DNA of 64,000 nucleotides from JAJCYK01 sp965224285 (GCA_965224285.1 OZ245043.1:4278001-4342000); one strand, 5' to 3'. Counted from the first letter of the stretch, positions 1 through 12,322 are shown. Numbers and translations are program-made. Notes: generated by a model from the sequence alone, not told the origin.

Positions 1-611
1 ATCCAATAGTCCCTGTCGGAATCTCTCTCAATATCCGAAAGTTTCTTGCCACTATGGCTGGCCAGGATGCCATATAGTTCTTTCTTTAAGGATAGGATTA
101 GTTTCAGTGAAATCTCCATATCCTTGGACGGGCCTTGCATACCGCCGCTTGGTTGATGGATCATTACCCGTGCATGAGGCAATGCGCTTCTTTTGCCATT
201 GGTGCCACCTGCCAACAGCACCGCACCCATAGAGGCGGCCAGTCCGGTACAAATGGTGGCTACGTCGGGGTTTATATATTGCATGGTGTCGTAAATACCC
301 AGACCGGCAGTTATTGACCCTCCCGGACTGTTGATATAGAGCATGACATCCTTTTTGGCATCCGTTGATTGTAAGAATAGCAATTGAGCAGTAATAATAT
401 TCGCGATATTGTCATCAACTGGTAAGCCCAGAAATATGATCCGGTCCATGATCAACCTGGAAAATACGTCGATTTCCCGGAAGTTAGTGGGTCGCTCCTC
501 GATTACTGCGCGGGTCATATTTTCGATTCGTTGCGCGTAGCTATCTATGGCGCTGCCGGCAATGCCCTGGTCCATTACGGCAAATTTTCTAAATTCGTTT
601 TTATCGGTCAT
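1..611 (-). CDS. clpP: ATP-dependent Clp protease proteolytic subunit ClpP (3' end outside window)
   Basis: Serine protease that forms the tetradecameric chamber of Clp and degrades substrates unfolded by ClpX or another Clp ATPase in the cytoplasm. The reverse strand from the ATG at 611 reads 203 codons and runs off the left edge, so roughly the last 20 residues are missing. The catalytic triad is visible: Ser127 in GLAASMGA, His152 in MIHQPSGG and Asp201 in DRDYW. The oligomerisation and substrate region YINSPGGS is also present. It lies 118 bp downstream of tig on the same strand. The tig-clpP-clpX order is common in bacteria, so clpX may follow outside the window (inference). I saw no convincing promoter in the gap, so cotranscription with tig is possible. 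Identification is secure. Confidence 0.96.
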   Translation of the reverse strand, partial: MTDKNEFRKFAVMDQGIAGSAIDSYAQRIENMTRAVIEERPTNFREIDVFSRLIMDRIIFLGLPVDDNIANIITAQLLFLQSTDAKKDVMLYINSPGGSITAGLGIYDTMQYINPDVATICTGLAASMGAVLLAGGTNGKRSALPHARVMIHQPSGGMQGPSKDMEISLKLILSLKKELYGILASHSGKKLSDIERDSDRDYW

Positions 612-729
612 TAGTTACATTAATGGTTTTGAGTGTCGCTAAAGCTAAGGCATTTAAGCTAAATCGAGTATAAAATTAATAAAAAAGACCCAGGGAAAAA
701 TTACTTTTTATCCCCCTAAGGTACATCCG

Positions 730-2067
730 CTACTTAGCAATGGCTTTGCGAAATTCTTCCATATCCACCTCTTTGTCTTTGATGGTTATTTGCTCCCTTA
801 CAAAGGCCATGATTTTCTGCTGTCTTACCTGATTAAATACCTGCAGATAATTTTGACCGTCCTCACCCCGTAAGTAATTATCCGCGAAAGAGTCCAGTTG
901 ATCTTCCATTTGATCCCCCAGTCCGCTGGATGCCAGTTGAGCCCGGATGAGGTCCTTGGCTTTGGAAACCACTTCTTCGTTTTCAACTTTTAGCTCGTTA
1001 TCCTCAGCTATGCGGTTCAATATCAAATTCCACTTCATTTCTTCAGCGTACTGCGTATACTGACTTTCCGCATCCGCTGCTGAGATCTTACCTTCATTTG
1101 ACCATTGCATCCATTGCTTTAGGAACCCTTCAGGAAGATCGATCTTAGTGTTTTTCATGATGGAATCCCGGATATCCCTACTCAAAACTTGTTGACTTTC
1201 TCTTTGAAAGCTATTTGATAGATAATCCCTTATTTTTTGTCTCAACTCTTCCTCAGAGGTCACATGGTCTTTGCCAAACAGTTGATCGAATAGCTCCTGG
1301 TTAAGTTCGGCAGGCTTGATCCTGGTTACTTTATCTACCTCGAATATTACCTCCACTTTTTTATGGTCCTTTAGTTCCTCTTCGGAACGGCCCACCAGCC
1401 TGGCCTGCAGCCCGGGTTCTTCAAAAGTTTTCTTTAGATCAAAACTCACGGTATCTCCAGGTTTCAACCCAATGAACTTTTTTTGCTGTTTTTTCAAAAC
1501 ATGTTCGATAGAAAAGCTGGTTTCATTTTCGATTTCCAACTCACTCCATTTAATTATTCCTTGGAGGCTATCCCCAGCTTCAGAGATTTCAGGTTGAATT
1601 CTTTCACCATAGTTTTTCTGTATATTTTGCAGTTCTTCCGAAACCAGATCTTCCTCCACCTTTATCTGATACTCCGTAACCTTATTCTTTTTGGAGATAT
1701 CATACTTAAAATCATCTACTAAGCCTATCCTATATTCAAAATCAAATTCTTTTTGATGATCCCAGTCGATGGATTCATTTTTATCACGATTTGGCAACGG
1801 CTCACCTAAGATTTTAAGATCATTTTCCTGAATATATTTATTGACCGCTTCATTGAGAATCTTACTTATCTCTTCCACCAGAATGGATTTTCCATACATT
1901 TTCTGCACCAAATGGGTGGGTACTTTACCGGGTCTGAAGCCTTTCAGTTGCGCTTTTCTGCTGTACTCCTTTACTTTTTGTTTCAGCTGGGGTTGATAAT
2001 CAGCTTCCTTTAGCTTAATTTTAATAAGGGCTTCATTGGATTCTTGCCTGTCTAATGTAATGTCCAT
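730..2067 (-). CDS. tig: Trigger factor, ribosome-associated chaperone
   Basis: Trigger factor docks at the ribosomal exit tunnel (protein L23) and shields nascent chains. The 445-residue length is normal. The N-terminal ribosome-binding domain carries the signature GFRPGKVP at about residues 43-50, including the Phe-Arg-Lys motif. A PPIase-like middle domain (about 150-250) follows, then a long helical C-terminal chaperone domain. The middle domain is divergent, as is usual in Bacteroidota, so isomerase activity is not assured. The ATG at 2067 follows a hairpin that ends the tRNA-Leu transcript, so tig may be read partly from the tRNA promoter. It lies directly upstream of clpP, which suits a folding-or-degrading proteostasis pair. 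Confidence 0.95.
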   Translation of the reverse strand: MDITLDRQESNEALIKIKLKEADYQPQLKQKVKEYSRKAQLKGFRPGKVPTHLVQKMYGKSILVEEISKILNEAVNKYIQENDLKILGEPLPNRDKNESIDWDHQKEFDFEYRIGLVDDFKYDISKKNKVTEYQIKVEEDLVSEELQNIQKNYGERIQPEISEAGDSLQGIIKWSELEIENETSFSIEHVLKKQQKKFIGLKPGDTVSFDLKKTFEEPGLQARLVGRSEEELKDHKKVEVIFEVDKVTRIKPAELNQELFDQLFGKDHVTSEEELRQKIRDYLSNSFQRESQQVLSRDIRDSIMKNTKIDLPEGFLKQWMQWSNEGKISAADAESQYTQYAEEMKWNLILNRIAEDNELKVENEEVVSKAKDLIRAQLASSGLGDQMEDQLDSFADNYLRGEDGQNYLQVFNQVRQQKIMAFVREQITIKDKEVDMEEFRKAIAK

Positions 2068-2103
2068 TGAGTGACTTATTGGTTTGTATTGTGAGAAGGA
2101 AAA

Positions 2104-2143
2104 TCCCTCAATCTTACCCTATCAAGTAATGGTGATTGAGGGA
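2104..2143 (-). terminator. Stem-loop after tRNA-Leu, probable terminator
   Basis: TCCCTCAATC (2104-2113) and GATTGAGGGA (2134-2143) form a perfect 10-bp stem with a 20-nt loop. On the minus strand the stem is followed by TTTTCC, a short U-tract, about 9 nt after the end of tRNA-Leu and before tig. It fits an intrinsic terminator, or an attenuator between tRNA and tig. The large loop and short U-tract make it a weak example. Confidence 0.55.
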
Positions 2144-2151
2144 ATTATATG

Positions 2152-2233
2152 TGCGGATGGAGGGACTCGAACCCCCATGCCGTGAGGCGCTAGATCCTAA
2201 GTCTAGTGCGTCTACCAATTTCGCCACATCCGC
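2152..2233 (-). tRNA. tRNA-Leu (anticodon TAG)
   Basis: The reverse strand folds as a class II tRNA. The acceptor stem is GCGGATG with CATCCGC. The anticodon stem is CTAGA/TCTAG around the loop CTTAGGA (anticodon UAG, reading CUN leucine codons). A long variable arm and the T-loop GGGTTCGAGTCCC follow. The discriminator base is A and no CCA is encoded, so CCA must be added after transcription. A promoter-like sequence and a partial tRNA-Leu-like copy lie upstream. Confidence 0.95.
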
Positions 2234-2341
2234 ATATTTAATCTTTAGCCGGTTGCTGGATGAAAACGCGGTTCAACCTACCTGTCAGTCCTCGATGGAA
2301 ACCTATGCTTGAGGGTAAATACCCGGGTTATTGTACTCACA

Positions 2342-2370
2342 GGCAGGTCAATCAATGTCACCACATCCGG
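2342..2370 (-). pseudogene. tRNA-Leu-like relic (5' half)
   Basis: On the minus strand, 24 nt starting CCGGATGTGGTGACATTG match the first 24 nt of the intact tRNA-Leu at about 19 positions (GCGGATGTGGCGAAATTG there), covering the acceptor 5' strand and D-arm. No matching acceptor 3' strand or TTCGA loop follows, so it cannot fold as a tRNA. It lies about 110 bp upstream of the real gene, inside the likely leader. A decayed tandem duplicate is the simplest reading. Confidence 0.4.
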
Positions 2371-2387
2371 TAAAAATAAATGGATGG

Positions 2388-2419
2388 CAAAATTAGTTTA
2401 ATTTTTCATAAATCACAAT
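2388..2419 (-). promoter_or_regulatory. Bacteroidota-type promoter reading toward tRNA-Leu
   Basis: On the minus strand ATTG (2419-2416) is followed after 20 nt by TAATTTTG (2395-2388), matching the Bacteroidota consensus TTTG-N19-21-TAnnTTTG with a perfect -7 box. Transcription would start near 2380 and give a leader of about 145 nt before tRNA-Leu. Confidence 0.6.
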
Positions 2420-2462
2420 CCACACCTAACCTAAATCACCTGTTAACCGCACACCGTTTTTC

Positions 2463-4679
2463 ATGATTAGCATTGATCTAGAAGACGAAAAAAAGGAGAT
2501 ACTGAGGAGATATCGCCGTCTGCTGCGCAAGGCAAAGCCGTTCTTGCAAGATGGCGATGCTAAAATCATAAAAAAAGCTTTCAATACTTCGATGGAAGCC
2601 CACAAGGATATGCGCCGCAAGACTGGCGAGCCCTATATCTATCATCCCATACAGGTGGCTATTATCGCCATTGATGAGATTGGATTAGGAACCACGGCAA
2701 TAGTGGCGGCCCTGCTGCATGATGTGGTGGAAGATACCGATATAGAGCTCTCCGATATCGAACGGGATTTTGGGTCGAAGGTAACCAAGATAATCGATGG
2801 CCTCACCAAGATTTCCGGAGTTTTTGAAAAAGGTAGTTCGGCACAGGCTGAGAACTTTCGCAAAATGCTTTTTACTCTTTCAGATGATGTAAGGGTTATT
2901 CTCATAAAACTGGCGGACCGTCTGCACAATATGAGAACGTTGTCCAGTATGCCCCAAAATAAACAGCTCAAGATTGCTTCTGAGACCATTTATATTTATG
3001 CCCCTCTGGCTCACCGTCTGGGTCTTTATGCTATAAAATCCGAGTTAGAAGATCTTTATCTCAAGCACACGGAAACTGAGCAGTATGTGGAGATAGCCAA
3101 CAAGATCGCTGATACCCAGGAAGCTAGGGATAAATTTGTCAAACGATTTATAAGACCCATTCGCAAAGAACTCAAAGAACAAGAGTTAGATTTTGAGATC
3201 AAGGGTCGCACCAAATCCATTTATTCCATCTGGAGTAAAATGCGTAAACAGAATATCCCATTTGAGGAGGTTTACGATTTATTTGCGGTACGGATAATCC
3301 TAAATAGTGAACAGGAAAATGAAAAAGCAGACTGTTGGAAAGTATATTCAATAGTTACAGATTTCTATCAGCCGAATCCTGACCGGCTTAGGGATTGGAT
3401 CAGTACTCCCAGGGCCAACGGCTATGAATCTCTGCACACCACTGTGATGAGCAGTCCCGGAAAATGGGTAGAGGTACAAATACGTACTAGACGGATGGAT
3501 GAAATCGCGGAAAAGGGGTATGCTGCTCATTGGAAGTATAAGGACAATCAATCAGGGACACAAACTTCCAGGTTGGAGCAATGGATCTCCAAAGTCCGTG
3601 AAATGCTGGAACAAACCGACGGACCAGCCATTGAATTTCTTGATGATTTCAGAAGCAATCTTTTTCAGGAAGAAGTTTTTGTCTTCACTCCAAAGGGTGA
3701 ATTAAAAACCCTTCCAAATGGGGCTACAGCGCTGGATTTCGCTTTTGAAATACACACCGAAGTAGGGGCACGGTGCCTCGGTGCCAAGGTTAATCAGAGA
3801 CTGGTCCCTTTGAATCATATTCTTAAGAACGGGGATCAAGTGGAGGTGCTGACTTCCAATAAACAAAAACCTAATGAGGACTGGTTGAGGTTTGTGGTGA
3901 GTTCGAAGGCCAGATCCAGGATTAAGGAGGCCCTTAAGGAAGAACGCAAGGCAGCTGCCGCGGAAGGTAAGGAGATTGTAAAGCGCAAGCTGCGCCAGAT
4001 GAAGCTAAAACTAAATAATGAAACGGTGGAGCAGCTTAGGGCTTATTTCGACGAGCGTACAGTTTTGGACTTTTACTTTAAAGTAGGCAAAGGCATAATT
4101 GATCCTAAAGAGATCAAGAAATTCAAAGAGTTGAGATCTGCTATCCCCAGGGATCCACAGGATCGCATTGAGGACGCTCAGTCTTTTGAAAAACAAATAG
4201 CCAAGGTCCGCAAACAGCAGAGTGATATGCTGTTGATTGGCGAGGACATGGATGTAGTCGATTACAAAATAGCAAAATGTTGTAACCCGATTCCCGGTGA
4301 TGAGGTTTTTGGTTTTGTCACAGTAAATGAAGGCATTAAGATCCATCGAACCAGTTGCCCTAACGCTGCGGAATTAATGTCCAATTACGGTTACCGGGTA
4401 GTTAAGGCCAAGTGGTCTTCACAAATGGATAACGCATTTCTCACAGAGCTTAAAATTGTGGGCACGGACAGGGTGGGGCTCATCAATGACGTGACTAAAA
4501 TTATTTCAGGTGAATTAAAGGTCAATATGAGGTCTATGACCATTGCCACTGACCTGGGTATCTTTGAAGGAAAGATTACCTTATATGTGCAGGATACCGG
4601 ACATTTGGAAGTAATGATCCGAAAATTGCAAAAAGTGAAAGGGGTAGTTAAGGTGACCAGAATCGATGCCCAGAAATGA
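2463..4679 (+). CDS. rel: Bifunctional (p)ppGpp synthetase/hydrolase (Rel/SpoT family)
   Basis: Makes and degrades the stringent-response alarmone (p)ppGpp. The 738 residues show the full long-RSH layout. The HD hydrolase domain has His61 and the His86-Asp87 pair in ALLHDVVEDT, plus LADRLHNMRTL. The synthetase domain contains GRTKSIYSIWSKM, DLFAVRII and PRANGYESLHTTV. A TGS domain follows near residue 400, then a ZBD/helical part with KCCNPIPGDEV and a C-terminal ACT domain (about 660-738). The motif before the nucleotide site reads RLRD, the basic RxKD-like form of bifunctional Rel/SpoT enzymes rather than the acidic ExDD of synthetase-only RelA. The hydrolase residues are intact, so both activities are expected. 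It heads a plus-strand run with a Fur-like regulator, STAS protein and purA. Confidence 0.96.
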   Translation: MISIDLEDEKKEILRRYRRLLRKAKPFLQDGDAKIIKKAFNTSMEAHKDMRRKTGEPYIYHPIQVAIIAIDEIGLGTTAIVAALLHDVVEDTDIELSDIERDFGSKVTKIIDGLTKISGVFEKGSSAQAENFRKMLFTLSDDVRVILIKLADRLHNMRTLSSMPQNKQLKIASETIYIYAPLAHRLGLYAIKSELEDLYLKHTETEQYVEIANKIADTQEARDKFVKRFIRPIRKELKEQELDFEIKGRTKSIYSIWSKMRKQNIPFEEVYDLFAVRIILNSEQENEKADCWKVYSIVTDFYQPNPDRLRDWISTPRANGYESLHTTVMSSPGKWVEVQIRTRRMDEIAEKGYAAHWKYKDNQSGTQTSRLEQWISKVREMLEQTDGPAIEFLDDFRSNLFQEEVFVFTPKGELKTLPNGATALDFAFEIHTEVGARCLGAKVNQRLVPLNHILKNGDQVEVLTSNKQKPNEDWLRFVVSSKARSRIKEALKEERKAAAAEGKEIVKRKLRQMKLKLNNETVEQLRAYFDERTVLDFYFKVGKGIIDPKEIKKFKELRSAIPRDPQDRIEDAQSFEKQIAKVRKQQSDMLLIGEDMDVVDYKIAKCCNPIPGDEVFGFVTVNEGIKIHRTSCPNAAELMSNYGYRVVKAKWSSQMDNAFLTELKIVGTDRVGLINDVTKIISGELKVNMRSMTIATDLGIFEGKITLYVQDTGHLEVMIRKLQKVKGVVKVTRIDAQK

Positions 4680-4700
4680 AACTTTTAGCCGATATTGCTT

Positions 4701-4708
4701 TATATTTG
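4701..4708 (+). promoter_or_regulatory. Possible -7 box before the Fur-family gene
   Basis: TATATTTG is an exact match to the Bacteroidota -7 consensus TAnnTTTG, 25 nt before the ATG at 4734. No good -33 TTTG is found at the right spacing, so this is a weak promoter call. The gene may also be read through from rel. Confidence 0.4.
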
Positions 4709-4733
4709 GCATTCTCGGAGGCACTCTTAATTA

Positions 4734-5213
4734 ATGAGTAGGGTTGACATGAGTCTAAATAAGCAGGTTTATGGTGAGGTTAAGAAAATCTTCACAGCTT
4801 ATCTGGAAAACAGGGGTCTGAGAAAAACTCCCGAACGTTTTGCTATTCTGGAGGAGATTTATAGCCGGGAAGGTCATTTCGATGTTGACTCTTTATACAT
4901 CAGTATGAAGAATAAGAATTACCGGGTTAGTCGTGCTACAGTATATAACTCATTGGATCTGTTGATGGAGTGTGATTTAGTAAGCAGACACCAATTCGGT
5001 CAGAATCTTGCACAATACGAAAAGTCATATGGCTATAAACAGCATGACCATATCATATGTACGGATTGTCATAAGGTGGTAGAGTTTTGTGATCCCAGAA
5101 TTCAGAATATACAAAATACCGTTGGTGATTTATTGAATTTCGAAGTTATGCACCATAGTTTGATATTGTATGCCAGCTGTACCGACAGCGCTTGTCAAAA
5201 TAAAAGTAAATGA
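4734..5213 (+). CDS. Fur-family transcriptional regulator
   Basis: Metal-dependent DNA-binding repressor of the Fur/Zur/PerR superfamily, 159 residues. The winged helix contains LRKTPERFAILEEI and the recognition helix region RVSRATVYNSLDLL. The dimerisation domain carries the metal-site segment KQHDHIICTDCHKVVEF with a CxxC pair, and a second cysteine pair near the C terminus (CTDSAC) that should bind structural zinc. The metal sensed cannot be told from sequence. The start could instead be the internal Met at residue 6. Its stop overlaps the next ATG by 4 bp (ATGA at 5210), so it is translationally coupled to the STAS protein and probably cotranscribed with purA. Confidence 0.88.
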   Translation: MSRVDMSLNKQVYGEVKKIFTAYLENRGLRKTPERFAILEEIYSREGHFDVDSLYISMKNKNYRVSRATVYNSLDLLMECDLVSRHQFGQNLAQYEKSYGYKQHDHIICTDCHKVVEFCDPRIQNIQNTVGDLLNFEVMHHSLILYASCTDSACQNKSK

Positions 5214-5554
5214 GGTACCAACACGAGATTAGTGAAGAAATCTTTTTCCTTAGGATGTCCGGGGATCTAATTGGTGAGAACCGGGGCCCCGAATTAATGG
5301 AACTGGCCAATGAACAGGTTAATAATGGCATAAATTTATGTGCTATTGATATTTCCGAAGTGAGGTTCATCAATAGTAGTGGTATTGGAGTACTCATTAC
5401 CATACTGACAAAATTTAGAAACGCCGAGGGTGAAGTGGTATTGATAAACCCATCGGAGCAGGTCAAAAAATTACTGATCATTACTAAACTCAATGCTATC
5501 TTTACTATCGTGGATGATCGCGAAGAAGCCTTTCAGGAGTTAAAAAAATCTTAA
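5210..5554 (+). CDS. STAS-domain protein, anti-sigma factor antagonist-like
   Basis: A 114-residue single STAS domain like SpoIIAA/RsbV. The conserved phospho-acceptor loop reads FINSSGIGVLI, with the usual Asp before the serines replaced by Asn. A serine in this loop would be the target of a partner kinase that acts as an anti-sigma factor. No such kinase, phosphatase or sigma factor is nearby, so the partner is unknown. The gene starts inside the stop of the Fur-like gene and ends 4 bp before purA, giving a tight fur-STAS-purA unit. The regulatory role is inferred from the family only. Confidence 0.85.
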   Translation: MRYQHEISEEIFFLRMSGDLIGENRGPELMELANEQVNNGINLCAIDISEVRFINSSGIGVLITILTKFRNAEGEVVLINPSEQVKKLLIITKLNAIFTIVDDREEAFQELKKS

Positions 5555-5558
5555 CAGT

Positions 5559-6839
5559 ATGCCGGTGGATGTACTATTAGGCCTTCAATGGGGAGATGAA
5601 GGTAAGGGAAAGATTGTTGATGTAATGGCACCTCGATATGAGGTGGTTAGTAGATTCCAAGGAGGTCCTAATGCCGGCCATACCCTGGAATTTGAAGGGA
5701 TTAAACATGTGCTTCACCAAATTCCCTCAGGGGTATTCAGAGATGGGGTATTGAATATAATAGGGAACGGAGTAGTGCTTAATCCGGTAATTTTTAAACG
5801 CGAAGCAGAAGAATTAGCTAAAAGAGGGGTGATGCTGAAAGAAAGTTTAAGGATCAGTGATCGGGCTCAGCTAATACTGCCCACTCATAGCTTGCTGGAT
5901 GCTTGCTACGAAAAGGAAAAGGGTGACAAGAAGATCGGAAGTACTTTAAAAGGTATCGGACCTACCTATCAGGATAAAATTGCCCGCCTGGGACTCAGGA
6001 TAGGAGACATATTAAACCCCGATTTTGAGGAGCGATACCAAGATATAAGTGCGAACCATCGCAGAGTGCTGGATTTTTACCAATTCGATTATGATCTGAA
6101 TGAAATTGAGCAAGATTTCTTCCAGGGAGTAGAGCATATAAAACAATATCAGATCGTAGATTCCGCTTATTTGATCCATAGATGCCTGCAAGAGGGGAAA
6201 TCAGTGTTAGCTGAGGGCGCTCAAGGGTCTATGTTGGATATAGATTTTGGCAGTTATCCGTTTGTTACCAGTTCCAACACCATGGTTGCTGGAGTTTGTG
6301 CCGGGCTTGGAGTACCGCCATCCAGTATCCATCAGGTGTTTGGTATTTTCAAAGCTTATTGTACCAGAGTAGGAGAAGGTCCTTTTCCTACTGAACTGTC
6401 AGATGAGGTGGGTGAGAAATTACGGGATTTAGGACATGAATACGGAGCTACTACCGGTAGGCCACGGAGATGTGGTTGGTTGGATCTTCCAGCCTTGAAA
6501 TATGCTACCATGATCAATGGAGTTACTCAATTATTTATGATGAAGGCAGATGTACTCAACAACTTTGAGGAAATAAAAGTATGTACTCATTATAAAATTG
6601 ACGATGGGCCTGTGGTTGAGGAACTTCCGTATAACTTGGGAGATGATAGAATTAAGCCAGTTTACCAGACTTTACCTGGTTGGAGTTGTACTTTGGAGGG
6701 TAGAACGGAATTTGAACAACTGCCACCGCAATTAACCTCATATGTACAGTATTTGGAAAACGCACTTGGTATACCCATAAATATTGTGTCAACCGGCCCG
6801 GACCGGAGTCAAACTATAGCCAGGAAACTGGAGGTTTGA
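5559..6839 (+). CDS. purA: Adenylosuccinate synthetase
   Basis: Joins IMP and aspartate using GTP to form adenylosuccinate, the first committed step to AMP. The 426-residue length is standard. Motifs are intact: the N-terminal GLQWGDEGKGKIVD loop with the catalytic Asp and P-loop, GGPNAGHT containing the catalytic His, GSTLKGIGPTYQDK, EGAQGSMLDIDFGSYPFVT, and GATTGRPRRCGWLD near the C terminus that contacts IMP and GTP. It is the last gene of the rel-fur-STAS-purA run. The rRNA promoter begins about 75 bp after its stop. No terminator was recognised in between. Confidence 0.97.
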   Translation: MPVDVLLGLQWGDEGKGKIVDVMAPRYEVVSRFQGGPNAGHTLEFEGIKHVLHQIPSGVFRDGVLNIIGNGVVLNPVIFKREAEELAKRGVMLKESLRISDRAQLILPTHSLLDACYEKEKGDKKIGSTLKGIGPTYQDKIARLGLRIGDILNPDFEERYQDISANHRRVLDFYQFDYDLNEIEQDFFQGVEHIKQYQIVDSAYLIHRCLQEGKSVLAEGAQGSMLDIDFGSYPFVTSSNTMVAGVCAGLGVPPSSIHQVFGIFKAYCTRVGEGPFPTELSDEVGEKLRDLGHEYGATTGRPRRCGWLDLPALKYATMINGVTQLFMMKADVLNNFEEIKVCTHYKIDDGPVVEELPYNLGDDRIKPVYQTLPGWSCTLEGRTEFEQLPPQLTSYVQYLENALGIPINIVSTGPDRSQTIARKLEV

Positions 6840-6914
6840 GGGAATCAAAAAGCACATACTTTGCTCAGCTGAGCCCCTTCAATAGTAGGGTGAGAAAATA
6901 AATCAAAAAAAACA

Positions 6915-6945
6915 TTTGAGTTGCCGATAAAAGGGATTAGTTTTG
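6915..6945 (+). promoter_or_regulatory. rRNA operon promoter
   Basis: TTTG (6915-6918), a 19-nt spacer and TAGTTTTG (6938-6945) match the Bacteroidota sigma-ABfr consensus at both boxes. Transcription should start near 6952, giving a leader of about 155 nt before 16S rRNA. The region 6840-7106 holds no credible gene. It contains this promoter, the leader and the upstream arms of the 16S processing stem. Confidence 0.8.
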
Positions 6946-7041
6946 CATCCGCTCTTTGGGGGAAAGGGATGAGAGTAATGGATAAAAGGAGTGACAAAGG
7001 CATAGGGAGATATGCCGAAGAGTTCATTGAATGCAATGGAA

Positions 7042-7092
7042 GATAGCAACCGCTTTAAAGACAGTCAATTTTTAGAGTTAATGGTCAGGACC
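7042..7092 (+). other. Upstream arms of the 16S rRNA processing stem
   Basis: GATAGCAACC (7042-7051) pairs with GGTTGCTATT (8680-8689), and TGGTCAGGACC (7082-7092) pairs with GGTTCTGACCA (8668-8678). The two helices nest correctly around 16S rRNA, as in the RNase III-type precursor stem of bacterial rRNA operons. The downstream arms span 8668-8689. Confidence 0.7.
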
Positions 7093-7106
7093 ATACAAGT
7101 CATATT

Positions 7107-8630
<1,524 letters not shown>

Positions 8631-8638
8631 CTAGAGCA

Positions 8639-8665
8639 GCTGGTGTAGTGATACACCGAGCTAGA
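8639..8665 (+). other. Small hairpin in the 16S-tRNA spacer
   Basis: AGCTGGTGTA and TACACCGAGCT flank a GTGA tetraloop, giving a stable stem just after the 16S 3' end and before the downstream processing arms at 8668-8689. It is probably a structural element of the precursor rRNA. Confidence 0.5.
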
Positions 8666-8749
8666 GAGGTTCTGACCAAGGTTGCTATTTTTCATCATTC
8701 AATAGAGGTTATAGGGGGTTAGGAGTGCTGAGTAGTGGATAATAACTGG

Positions 8750-8823
8750 GGGCTTGTAGCTCAGGTGGTTAGAGCGCTACACTGATAATGTAGAGGTCCG
8801 TGGTTCGAGTCCACGCAAGCCCA
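8750..8823 (+). tRNA. tRNA-Ile (anticodon GAT)
   Basis: Canonical cloverleaf of 74 nt in the 16S-23S spacer. The acceptor is GGGCTTG/CAAGCCC, the anticodon arm CTACA-CTGATAA-TGTAG gives GAU, the T-loop contains GGTTCGAGTCC and the discriminator is A. No CCA is encoded. The Ile-Ala pair is the usual content of rRNA spacers. Confidence 0.97.
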
Positions 8824-8827
8824 CATT

Positions 8828-8942
8828 GTTAGTGAGAGAGTTAGTGAGTTAGTGAATGAGAGAGTTAGTGAATGAGTGAGTTAGTGAATAAGTCACGCTC
8901 ACACCCACACTACCCACTCACACTACACACTCACACTCAATA
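8828..8942 (+). repeat. Low-complexity, strand-biased spacer between tRNA-Ile and tRNA-Ala
   Basis: The first half (about 8828-8892) is built from GAGTTAGTGAATGAG-like units with almost no C. The second half (about 8893-8938) is built from ACTCACACTAC-like units with almost no G. The halves are roughly complementary and could form a long imperfect hairpin between the two tRNAs. A related GAGTG-rich tract follows tRNA-Ala at 9020-9075. No gene is present. Confidence 0.6.
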
Positions 8943-8943
8943 C

Positions 8944-9017
8944 GGGGAATTAGCTCAGCTGGCTAGAGCGCCTGCTTTGCACGCAGGAGGTCATCGGTTC
9001 GACTCCGATATTCTCCA
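8944..9017 (+). tRNA. tRNA-Ala (anticodon TGC)
   Basis: Canonical cloverleaf. The acceptor is GGGGAAT/ATTCTCC with one G-U pair, the anticodon arm CCTGC-TTTGCAC-GCAGG gives UGC, and the T-arm is CGGTTCGACTCCG. The discriminator is A and no CCA is encoded. It is the second tRNA of the rRNA spacer. Confidence 0.97.
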
Positions 9018-9140
9018 CAGATGAGTGGGAGAATGAGTTTGAGAATGAGTGTGGATTGGGCGAGGGGGATTGAGATATGAGAAAGGCCTGAAAGGGGTTT
9101 TTCTGACGATGCACTTAACAGAGAGAGTGCAAAACGTTCA

Positions 9141-9163
9141 TTGACAAGATTGAAGCAACAGAG
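9141..9163 (+). other. Upstream arm of the 23S rRNA processing stem
   Basis: TTGACAA and GAAGCAACAGAG in 9141-9163 are complementary to CTCTGTTGCTT and TTGTCAA in 12140-12164. The paired arms enclose 23S rRNA and give a stem of about 17 bp interrupted by a small internal loop, as expected for an RNase III-type precursor stem. Confidence 0.75.
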
Positions 9164-9199
9164 TAAAAGAACATTAAAGAGCACAAGGTAATCGTTACC

Positions 9200-12105
<2,906 letters not shown>

Positions 12106-12139
12106 AGTAGATTACCGGGTGCATTTTGATGTACTAGCG

Positions 12140-12164
12140 CTCTGTTGCTTTGATCAATTGTCAA
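12140..12164 (+). other. Downstream arm of the 23S rRNA processing stem
   Basis: Complementary partner of 9141-9163, located between 23S and 5S rRNA. The outermost helix is CTCTGTTGCTT with AGCAACAGAG. Confidence 0.75.
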
Positions 12165-12201
12165 AAAGGTATAGAATCCGCCAGGAGCGGATAAAGATTT
12201 T

Positions 12202-12310
12202 ATGGTGACTATAGCGCCGGGGTCCACCTCTATCCATTCCGAACAGAGCAGTTAAGCCCGGCAGCGCTGATGGTACTGCCTTCACCGGTGGGAGAGTAGG
12301 TCGTCGCCAG
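12202..12310 (+). rRNA. rrf: 5S ribosomal RNA
   Basis: About 108 nt. The terminal helix pairs GGTGAC (12204-12209) with GTCGCC (12303-12308). The conserved core CCATTCCGAACAGAGCAGTT and the loop E region GATGGTACTGCC are present. It is the last RNA of the operon and is followed by a clear terminator. An 18-nt copy of its 3' tail recurs at 12396. Confidence 0.95.
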
Positions 12311-12322
12311 ATTTTATTAACG

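Noticed and set aside
6863..6874. GCTCAGCTGAGC, a perfect palindrome after purA, as a terminator.
   Set aside because: It has no loop and no U-tract; more likely chance, or at most a protein-binding site without other support.
6845..7036. A 63-residue minus-strand frame ahead of 16S rRNA.
   Set aside because: It overlaps the strong rRNA promoter and leader and has no protein-like features.
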